A DNA stretch of 29,443 bases. Source: Candidatus Benthicola azotiphorus (GTDB taxonomy: Bacteria; Gemmatimonadota; Gemmatimonadetes; Palauibacterales; Palauibacteraceae). The notes below the pieces were generated by a model. The model worked only from the letters and a program-made list of their open reading frames with translations, was not told the origin of the DNA and made no database searches. The stretch lies in assembly GCA_947581745.1 (NCBI GenBank), contig CANPVW010000247.1:1-29443 (forward strand), read 5' to 3'. This document shows positions 23,231-29,443 of the stretch, one piece after another. How positions within the stretch are numbered: the first letter of the stretch is position 1; every line of letters begins with the position of its first letter. Made by a program: the position numbers and the translations under genes.

Positions 23231-23808
23231 CAGAAGGACGACCCTTGGACGAGCGCGCGATACTGCGTCGAAACGACAGGGCCGCCGACGAGGAGTGGAT
23301 CCGGGCGTTTCTGCACGAGTCGGCGGTCGGCGTTCTGGCCACGGTTCGCGATGGCCAGCCATTCGTGAATTCCAACATCTTCGTGTACGACGAGGGTCGA
23401 AGTGCGATCTACCTGCACACGGCCCGGACCGGACGGACCCGCGACAACCTCGAAGAAGGCTCGAAGGTGGCGTTCACCGTCTATGAGACCGGCCGGCTGC
23501 TTCCCGCCGAAGAAGCCCTCGAGTTCAGCATCGAGTACGGCGGCGTCGTTGTCTTCGGGTCGGGATGTGTGGTGACGGACGCGGACGAAGCGGAGCACGG
23601 ACTGCAGCGCCTGCTCGACAAGTACGCTCCGCACCTGAAGCCCGGTCGGGACTACCGTCCAATCACGGAGGGCGAGCTCAGGCGGACCAGCGTCTTCCGG
23701 CTGGACATCGAGTCGTGGAGCGGCAAGCGGAAGGTGGCCGACCCCGACTTCCCGGGCGCCTACCGGTACGAAGACCGGCGAAAGCTGGCAGGGGAAGCCT
23801 CCGACTGA
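23227..23808 (+). CDS. Pyridoxamine 5'-phosphate oxidase-family FMN-binding protein (NimA-like)
   Basis: The 193-residue protein has the split-barrel FMN-binding fold of the PNPOx superfamily. After a charged N-terminal helix (RNDRAADEEWIRAFLHES) comes AVGVLATVRDGQPFVNSNIFVYDE, then SAIYLHTARTGRTRDNLEEGSKVAFTVYE. The last two segments form the FMN phosphate and isoalloxazine site in the NimA/Pyridox_ox_2 group. FGSGCVVTDADEAEHGLQRLLDKYAPH and TSVFRLDIESWSGKRKV complete the barrel. Relatives include nitroreductase-like resistance proteins and F420/FMN-dependent reductases; the substrate is unknown. The start is GTG 23227, overlapping the preceding stop; TTG 23245 after AAGGACG is an alternative. 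It converges with the amidohydrolase gene across 50 bp. Confidence 0.85.
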   Translation: MTEGRPLDERAILRRNDRAADEEWIRAFLHESAVGVLATVRDGQPFVNSNIFVYDEGRSAIYLHTARTGRTRDNLEEGSKVAFTVYETGRLLPAEEALEFSIEYGGVVVFGSGCVVTDADEAEHGLQRLLDKYAPHLKPGRDYRPITEGELRRTSVFRLDIESWSGKRKVADPDFPGAYRYEDRRKLAGEASD

Positions 23809-23858
23809 CCTGCCGCGCGTCGGCCACGATCCACGCCCGAATCAGTCCGGCGCCGGGG

Positions 23859-25550
23859 TCAGCGCCCCGACTTGCCCCACCCGGTCCAACCCGGACCCCG
23901 GACCACCCGGCCCGGCGTCGCGCCCGTGGGACCGCCGTTCGAGATGACCTGGTCGCCGTTGACCCACACGTGCACCACGCCGACGGCATACTGGTGCGGC
24001 TTCTCGAACGTGGCCCGGTCCGCGATCGTCTCGGGGTCGAAGGCGACCACGTCGGCGTAGTAGCCGGGCGCGAGGGATCCGCGCCGGCGAATGCGCAGGT
24101 TCCCCGCCGGGAACGACGTCAGGCGGCGCACCGCCTCCTCGAGCGGGATCACTTTTTCGTCTCGCACGTACATTCCCAGGAGGCGCGCGAAGGTCCCGTA
24201 GCCCCGCGGGTGAGGCTGGAAGTTGAGGAATACGCCGTCCGCCGCGTAGGCACCGGCATCCGAACAGAAGCTCACCCATGGAATGGCGATCTTCCGGCGG
24301 ATGTTGTCTTCGGACATGGTGAAGAACACGGCCTGCACCCGGCTGTCGTCCTGGATCACCAGGTCCATCGCGGTCTCCTCGGCGCCGGCGCCACGCATGC
24401 GGGCCACGTCGGCGAGCGTGCGGCCCGTCAGGTAGCGGAGCGAGTCGGTTCGAAACCCGGTAAGCAGTATGTTGTCTGGAGATCCGGCACTGAGCCACGT
24501 GTTGTCCCACTCGCCCGCCGGATCGTTCATCTCGACCTTCACTCTCTGGCGAATCGCGGGCTGTCTCAGACGCTCGACCCAGGCGTCGTGTCCGCCTTCC
24601 TGGACCCACGGCGGCATCACCGCATCGAGTCCGGTCGAGCTCGCGTGATACGTGTACATGTCGGCCGTGATGCGGAGTCCCTCGGCCCGAGCTTCGTCCA
24701 CTCGCCGGATGACGTCCGGGAGCTTGTCCCAGTTGCCGCGCCCCGACGCCTTGAGGTGGTAGATCTCCGCCGGGACATCGGCCTCGCGGGCAATCGTGAT
24801 CAGCTCCTCCACGTTCTCCAGGATCCTGCTTCCTTCGCCCCGGATGTGGCTGATGTACATCCCACCGTATTCCCCGGCGACCCTCGCGAGCGCGATCAGC
24901 TCGTCGGTGCCGGCATAGAAAGCCGGTGAGTAGATCAGCGAGGAACCCACCCCCAGGGCCCCTTCCTCCATCGCCTGTGCCACCAGGGCCCGCATCTCCT
25001 CGAGCTCGCCCTCCGTCGGAGCCCGGTCCTCGTAGCCGAGCGCGTGGATCCGCACCGTCGTCGCCCCGACGAACGAGGCGACGTTCGGAGCCACGCCGCG
25101 GGCCGTGAGCCATTCCAGGTACTCGCCCAGCGTCGTCCATTCGACCGGATACCGGATGTCGCCCTGGGACTCGAGCGCTTCCCGCTTCATCTCCTCGCTC
25201 CACGGCCCCATGGACGAGCCCTCCCCGAACACCTCGAGCGTCACGCCCTGGCGGAGGTCGCTCTGCCCGAGGCCGTCCTCGATCAGGGACTCCGTGGCCC
25301 AGGAGAGCATGTTGATGAAGCCCGGGGACACCGCGAGGCCCGTCGCGTCGACCTCGCGGCGGCCCTTCACGCGGCCGATCGCGCCCACGGCCACGATCGA
25401 GTCCCCGTCGATCACCAGGTCGCCCGTGAACGGGTTTCCTCCGCTTCCGTCGTAGATCGTTCCGTTGCGGATGACGAGATCGTATTCCGGTGGCGCCCCG
25501 CAGGCGGAGGCCGCGAGCAGGAGGGCCGCCCATGCGGTGAACCTGCGCAT
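23859..25550 (-). CDS. Lipoprotein D-aminoacylase-family amidohydrolase with altered metal ligands
   Basis: The 563-residue protein begins MRRFTAWAALLLAASACGA, a lipoprotein signal with Cys17. The amidohydrolase fold is clear: YDLVIRNGTIYDGSGGNPFTGDLVIDGDSIVAVG, then LALTERED motifs of the N-acyl-D-amino-acid deacylase family. The expected PGFID-x-HxH strand reads PGFINMLSWATESLI, and the GxCGxS metal-Cys site reads FGEGSSMGP. ISHIRGEG and EIYHLKASG keep two His ligands, and SFCSDAGAYA keeps the late Asp. Such variants occur in other bacteria under the name D-aminoacylase, so the loss may be a subfamily trait. Family enzymes remove acyl groups from N-acyl-D-amino acids; this one may differ. 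It lies 28 bp after the glycyl radical enzyme gene with an AAAGGGG ribosome binding site, so it is probably in the same operon. Confidence 0.85.
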   Translation of the reverse strand: MRRFTAWAALLLAASACGAPPEYDLVIRNGTIYDGSGGNPFTGDLVIDGDSIVAVGAIGRVKGRREVDATGLAVSPGFINMLSWATESLIEDGLGQSDLRQGVTLEVFGEGSSMGPWSEEMKREALESQGDIRYPVEWTTLGEYLEWLTARGVAPNVASFVGATTVRIHALGYEDRAPTEGELEEMRALVAQAMEEGALGVGSSLIYSPAFYAGTDELIALARVAGEYGGMYISHIRGEGSRILENVEELITIAREADVPAEIYHLKASGRGNWDKLPDVIRRVDEARAEGLRITADMYTYHASSTGLDAVMPPWVQEGGHDAWVERLRQPAIRQRVKVEMNDPAGEWDNTWLSAGSPDNILLTGFRTDSLRYLTGRTLADVARMRGAGAEETAMDLVIQDDSRVQAVFFTMSEDNIRRKIAIPWVSFCSDAGAYAADGVFLNFQPHPRGYGTFARLLGMYVRDEKVIPLEEAVRRLTSFPAGNLRIRRRGSLAPGYYADVVAFDPETIADRATFEKPHQYAVGVVHVWVNGDQVISNGGPTGATPGRVVRGPGWTGWGKSGR

Positions 25551-25578
25551 GTCTATCCCCTTTGTGGTGACGGAGCTC

Positions 25579-27939
25579 TCAGATCGCCCCGTGTTCGGTC
25601 CTCTCGATGATCTCCGCCTGAAGGGCTTCGGACAGGTCGCAGAAATAGTCGCTGTAGCCCGCCACCCTCACGATCAGGTCCCGGTGGGCGTCGGGATCGG
25701 CCTGCGCGGCACGCAGGGTGCTCGCGTCCACCACGTTGAACTGTACGTGGTGCCCGTCCATCTGGAAGTACCCGCGGACCAGGTGCCCCAGCGCGGCGAT
25801 GCCCTCGTCCCCCGCTATCAGTGACGGCGTGAACTTCATGTTGAGCAGCGTGCCACCCGTCCGGATGTGATCCATCTTCGCCGCAGAGCGGAAGACCGCC
25901 GTCGGGCCCTTCCGGTCCGCACCCTGGACCGGAGAGATTCCCTCGGAAAGTGGCAGACCGGCCCGCCGTCCGTCCGGGGTGGCGCCGGTGACCGACCCGA
26001 AATAGACGTGCGATGTGGTCGGCAGCATCTCGAGCCGATACGCCCCGCCGATCGCGGTCGGGCGGCCGTCGATGCAGCGGAACGCCGCTTCGAACACCCG
26101 CCGCATCACGTCGTCGGCCGCGTCGTCGTCGTTACCGTACTTGGGCATCCGGTGCAGCAGCCGCTGCCGCAGGGCCTCGTGTCCCTCGTAGTCCACTCGC
26201 ATCACGGATAGCAGCTCCGGCAACGTGAGCCGGCGGTCCTCGAACACGACCTTCCGGATCGCGGCCAGGCTGTCGGTGATCGTGCCGATCCCCACCGCCT
26301 GGATGAACCGGTTGTTGTAGCGCGCGCCACCCGCATTGTAGTCCCGCCCGTTGACGATGCAGTCGTCGATGAGCACGGACAGAAAGGGTGCCGGCATCTC
26401 CCGGGCGTACAGCCGCGCGATGATCTCGTTGCCGGCGATCTTCACATCTACGAAGTGGCTGAGCTGCCGCTCGAAGGCCGCGAACAGGTCTTCGAACCCG
26501 CCGAATCCAGCGGGGTCCCCCGTCCGTGGTCCGAGCTGGAGTCCGGTGCGAGGATCGAGGCCGTCGTGCAGCGCCAGCTCCAACACCTTCACGAGGTTGA
26601 AGTAACCGGTCAGGATGTAGGCTTCCTTGCCGAACGCTCCCACCTCCACGCATCCGCTGCAGCCGCCGGCTCGCGCGTCCTCGATCGTCTTTCCCTGCCG
26701 CAGCTGCTCCGCGACGGCGGCGTCCGCGTTGAACAGGGACGGGAATCCGTAGCCCTTCCGGATCACGCGCAGGGCGTGCGCGAGCACTTCGTCCGGCGTC
26801 TCACGCGCCACCTGCACGTTGGTACTCGGCTGCAGGAGGTGCATCTCGTCCACGATCTCGAGCAGGATGTGGGACACCTCGTTCGAGCCGTCCGACCCGT
26901 CGGCGAGCAGGCCGCCGATGTTGATGTTGGCGAAGTCGGTGTAGGTTCCGCTCTCGGCCGCCGTCACCCCGACCTTCGGGGGCGCCGGGTGATTGTTGAA
27001 CTTGATGAAGAACGCCTCGAGCAGCTCTTTGGCCGACTCGCGGCTCAGGCTCCCGTCGGCCAATCCGCTCTCGTAGAACGGCCGGAGGTGCTGGTCCAGG
27101 TGTCCCGGGTTGAATGCGTCCCACCCGTTGAGCTCCGTGATCACGCCCAGGTGGCAGAACCAGTAGTACTGCAGGGCTTCGTGGAAGTCCCTCGGGGCGT
27201 TCGCGGGAACGTGCCGACACGTGTCCGCGATCTTCCGGAGGATCTCGAGCTCGGCGGGGTCGCTCTCCGTGCCTGCCCGTTCCTCGGCGAGCTCGGCGTG
27301 GCGCTCCGCGAACCGGATCAGGGCATCGCAGGAGATTCGCATGGCCCGCAGCGCCTCCCGCTTATCGTGAGCTTCCGTGTCGGCCTCGAAGTCCAGAGTC
27401 GCCAGAGACACGTCGATGTCCGCCTGGAAGTCCCGCAGCCCGCGGTTGTAGATCTTGTCGTCCAGCACCGTGTGTCCGGGCGCCCGCTGTTCCATGAACT
27501 CGGTGAACACGCCCGCTTCGTAGGCCCGGTGCCAATCCTCCGGCAGCGCCTCGAACAGACGCTCGCGAAGCGATCGGCCGTTCCAGAAAGGAATCACCCT
27601 GGTCCTGTAGGCGGCGATCGTTTCGGCCGTCACCGTGTAGCGGGTCCTGGGCCTCGAATCGAGGATCCGGAGGTCCTCCAGCGAATGGCACGTCAACTCT
27701 GGGAAGGTCGGCACGGCCTTGGGTTCCGGCCCCCTCTCGCCGACGATCAGCTCACCCGCACCGTGGTAGAGCGTCTTGTGCTCCGAAAGGTGCAGGAAGG
27801 CCCGGGCGCGCAGTGCCGGAACCGACAGGCGGTCCATGTTCCGCCGGTAGAACTCGGTGATCAGCAGGGCCCGCTCGGCCGAGATGGCCGGCTGGGCTGC
27901 GAGACTCCGCTCTCGTAATCGCCTCGTCCGATCCGTCAT
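25579..27939 (-). CDS. Glycyl radical enzyme, HypD-like (4-hydroxyproline dehydratase type)
   Basis: The 786-residue protein belongs to the pyruvate formate-lyase/glycyl radical superfamily. The C-terminal radical loop VRVAGYSDYF has Gly761, and the thiyl-radical loop GGCSGCVEVGAFGKEAY has Cys430 and Glu432. FMEQRAPGHTV (His156) and WDAFNPGHLDQHL (Asp near 274) match, from my memory of the family, the substrate-binding His and Asp of trans-4-hydroxy-L-proline dehydratase (HypD), with a constant shift of about four residues. Length also matches HypD (about 789). HypD removes water from hydroxyproline to give pyrroline-5-carboxylate. Related enzymes HplG (ring opening) and HpdG (cis-4-hydroxy-D-proline) are alternatives. 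The radical is oxygen-sensitive. ATG 27939 has AAGG upstream, 10 bp after the activase stop. No proC is in the window. Confidence 0.9.
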   Translation of the reverse strand: MTDRTRRLRERSLAAQPAISAERALLITEFYRRNMDRLSVPALRARAFLHLSEHKTLYHGAGELIVGERGPEPKAVPTFPELTCHSLEDLRILDSRPRTRYTVTAETIAAYRTRVIPFWNGRSLRERLFEALPEDWHRAYEAGVFTEFMEQRAPGHTVLDDKIYNRGLRDFQADIDVSLATLDFEADTEAHDKREALRAMRISCDALIRFAERHAELAEERAGTESDPAELEILRKIADTCRHVPANAPRDFHEALQYYWFCHLGVITELNGWDAFNPGHLDQHLRPFYESGLADGSLSRESAKELLEAFFIKFNNHPAPPKVGVTAAESGTYTDFANINIGGLLADGSDGSNEVSHILLEIVDEMHLLQPSTNVQVARETPDEVLAHALRVIRKGYGFPSLFNADAAVAEQLRQGKTIEDARAGGCSGCVEVGAFGKEAYILTGYFNLVKVLELALHDGLDPRTGLQLGPRTGDPAGFGGFEDLFAAFERQLSHFVDVKIAGNEIIARLYAREMPAPFLSVLIDDCIVNGRDYNAGGARYNNRFIQAVGIGTITDSLAAIRKVVFEDRRLTLPELLSVMRVDYEGHEALRQRLLHRMPKYGNDDDAADDVMRRVFEAAFRCIDGRPTAIGGAYRLEMLPTTSHVYFGSVTGATPDGRRAGLPLSEGISPVQGADRKGPTAVFRSAAKMDHIRTGGTLLNMKFTPSLIAGDEGIAALGHLVRGYFQMDGHHVQFNVVDASTLRAAQADPDAHRDLIVRVAGYSDYFCDLSEALQAEIIERTEHGAI

Positions 27940-27949
27940 GCCTTCATCC

Positions 27950-28873
27950 TCATGCTCCGATGGCCGTGGGGAGGCCTGCCTCCTCGAAGATCGCCGCGAT
28001 CTCCAGCATTCGAGCCGGCGAAGGGGAAGCGGAGCGGAACGGCTCTCCGCCCCCCGGCATTCCGAACCGTTCCCGCTTGTCCGCGCCCAGCTCGTGATAA
28101 GGCAGGAGGCTCACGCGCCGCACGGCCCGAAGGGAGGCCGCGAAGGACGCCGTTCGCCTCAGGTTCGCCGTATCGTCGTTCACGCCGGGAATGACGGCGA
28201 GTCGGACCCAGATGTCGCCGTGCGCCAGCGCCAGCGCTTCGACGTTGGCCAGGATGCGTTCGTTCGACACCCCGGTCCACTCCGCGTGCGCGACCGGGTC
28301 CAGGTGCTTGAGGTCGTAAAGGAAGAGGTCGGCGAGCTCGGCGGCCTGCAGCAGGTCCGCGCGCTCGACGTGGCCGCACGTATCGACCGCGGTGTGGACC
28401 CCCAGCGCTGACAGGGCCTCGAGACAGGCCAGCACGAATTCCGGTTGTCGAAGCGGTTCTCCGCCCGAGAACGTCACGCCACCTCCGGACTGGTCGTAGA
28501 ACGCGCGATCGCGTGTCACTTCCTCGACCAGGCGCGCGACGGTCATCTCCTGCCCGACGAGCCGCCGCGCCCCCGTCGGACACTCCTCCGCGCATCGGCC
28601 GCATGCTTCGCAGAGACTCCGGGGAGCGGCCCACCCGCCGGCCACGCCCGAAGGCAGGCCGCGAGGGCAGGCCTCGACGCAGGCCCCGCATTCGATGCAC
28701 CGATTCGGCGTGACGAGGATCTCCGGCGCTCCGGTCGCTCCTTCGGGGTTGTGGCACCACCGACAGGCGAGCGGACAGCCCTTGAGAAAGACCGTCGTCC
28801 GGATCCCCGGGCCATCGTGCAGACTGAACCGTTGCACATCCCATACGAGCCCGGTGGGCGGGCGGGCGATCAC
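27950..28873 (-). CDS. Glycyl radical enzyme activating enzyme (radical SAM, two extra 4Fe-4S clusters)
   Basis: The 307-residue protein starts at GTG 28873, overlapping the upstream regulator's stop by 4 bp. LVWDVQRFSLHDGPGIRTTVFLKG leads into the radical SAM cluster motif CPLACRWC (Cys33, Cys37, Cys40). Two ferredoxin-type cluster motifs follow: CIECGACVEAC (Cys59/62/65/69) and CEACGRCAEEC (Cys88/91/94/98). GGGVTFSGGEPL contributes to SAM binding. The double-cluster insert is typical of activases for PFL-like dehydratases and decarboxylases rather than PFL itself. It uses SAM and an electron to place a radical on Gly761 of the adjacent enzyme. A longer frame starts upstream at 29026, but that part overlaps the regulator gene and has no family sequence. 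Confidence 0.92.
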   Translation of the reverse strand: MIARPPTGLVWDVQRFSLHDGPGIRTTVFLKGCPLACRWCHNPEGATGAPEILVTPNRCIECGACVEACPRGLPSGVAGGWAAPRSLCEACGRCAEECPTGARRLVGQEMTVARLVEEVTRDRAFYDQSGGGVTFSGGEPLRQPEFVLACLEALSALGVHTAVDTCGHVERADLLQAAELADLFLYDLKHLDPVAHAEWTGVSNERILANVEALALAHGDIWVRLAVIPGVNDDTANLRRTASFAASLRAVRRVSLLPYHELGADKRERFGMPGGGEPFRSASPSPARMLEIAAIFEEAGLPTAIGA

Positions 28874-29443
28874 GGGGCGTCCATGTGGTAGTACGCCAGG
28901 ATGTACTGTCGCTGGACATCGAACGACCAGTGCACGTCTCGCACGTAGTTCGCGGCATCCTCGTGTCGCAGCCGCGTGACGAGGTCGATGATCTGATCGT
29001 GCTCCCGGGTGGAAGCGAGCTCCCACTCCTTGTGAAATCTCCGCTCACGCGGGAAGTCGTACAGACGCTGCTTGCAGATGCGCACCGTCCGCAGCAGCGG
29101 CTCGTTGTCCGAGGTCTTCAGGAAGACCTCGTGGAAGGCGAGGTTGAGGTCGTAATACGCGTCGAAGTCTCCGGCCTCGATCGCCTCGGCCATCCTCGAG
29201 TTCAGAATGCTCATCTCGTGGATGGCGCCGTCACCCAATCGCGTCGCCGAGTGCATCAGCACGGAGCTCTCCAGCGCGCCGATCACCTCGTAGAGATGTC
29301 GGATGTCGTCGAGGGTGAGGCTTCGCACTTCGACGCCGCGTCTCGGAATCACCGTGACGAATCCCTCCAGCTCCAGCTGAATCAGCGCATCGCGGAGTGG
29401 TTGGCGGCTGATGCCGAGCTCGGCGGCCAGTCGCTTCTGGTCG
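28870..29443 (-). CDS. GntR-family regulator with FCD domain (partial, N-terminus beyond right edge)
   Basis: The frame is open to the right edge. The visible start, DQKRLAAELGISRQPLRDAL, is the recognition part of the GntR winged helix; its first ~30 residues lie outside the window. The wing reads GFVTVIPRRGVEVRSL. The FCD effector domain follows, with helices DDIRHLYEVIGALESSVLMHSA and DAYYDLNLAFHEVFLKTSDN. Probable metal-ligand His residues lie in LAFHEVF, REHDQII and VHWSFD. Proteins of this type respond to small carboxylates or sugar acids. The stop overlaps the activase GTG by 4 bp, so it is expressed with the glycyl radical operon and is its likely regulator (inference). Confidence 0.9.
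   Translation of the reverse strand, partial: DQKRLAAELGISRQPLRDALIQLELEGFVTVIPRRGVEVRSLTLDDIRHLYEVIGALESSVLMHSATRLGDGAIHEMSILNSRMAEAIEAGDFDAYYDLNLAFHEVFLKTSDNEPLLRTVRICKQRLYDFPRERRFHKEWELASTREHDQIIDLVTRLRHEDAANYVRDVHWSFDVQRQYILAYYHMDAP

Noticed and set aside
25579..27939. Pyruvate formate-lyase identity for the glycyl radical enzyme
   Set aside because: PFL has adjacent Cys-Cys in the active site; this protein has CSGCVE with a Glu two residues after the catalytic Cys, as in dehydratase-type members.

Overview
The window is about 29 kb of GC-rich bacterial DNA, tightly packed with roughly 28 genes. Most lie on the minus strand, and many neighbours share 1-4 bp GTGA, ATGA or TGATG stop/start overlaps. 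I see no rRNA, tRNA, CRISPR array, insertion sequence or prophage gene. The gene mix points to a Gemmatimonadota-like organism: many secreted or lipidated hydrolases, an ECF sigma/anti-sigma/PDZ operon, a membrane Ser/Thr kinase, D-aminoacylase-type amidohydrolases and P1 peptidases. This placement is inference; no marker gene is present.

Layout. 1-3062: the start of a DUF4136 lipoprotein gene (cut by the window edge), a CGNR/ABATE regulator divergent from an ABM-type monooxygenase gene with an overlapping small membrane-protein ORF, and an MFS transporter. 3106-4826: an RtcB-family RNA ligase convergent with a small lipoprotein gene. 5069-11129 (all minus): a sodium:solute symporter, a P1 (S58) peptidase and an MFSD1-like MFS permease in one overlapping cluster, behind a group II PLP decarboxylase, an FmdB-like mini-protein and a two-TM protein. 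11218-12378: an exported bleomycin-hydrolase-type cysteine peptidase. 12674-15055: an ECF sigma factor, a one-TM presumptive anti-sigma factor and an exported double-PDZ protein with CxxC pairs. The 239 bp upstream of the sigma gene holds tandem hairpin repeats; beyond it a DUF3108 protein is divergently encoded.

16122-22815 (minus): methyltransferase, GT-C-like membrane protein, lipoprotein esterase, exported flavodoxin-like protein, and a Ser/Thr kinase whose six-TM domain is N-terminal. The last three genes overlap end to start. 22898-23808 (plus): a small helical protein overlapping an FMN-binding PNPOx-family gene.

23859-29443 (minus) is the most striking block. It has a GntR/FCD regulator (cut by the right edge), a glycyl-radical-enzyme activase, a glycyl radical enzyme closely resembling trans-4-hydroxy-L-proline dehydratase (HypD), and a lipoprotein D-aminoacylase homologue that lacks the usual HxH and Cys metal ligands. 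Together they look like a regulated, oxygen-sensitive pathway for hydroxyproline or a related imino acid. With the peptidases and peptide-type transporters elsewhere, this suggests a protein- or peptide-degrading lifestyle with a microoxic or anoxic phase.
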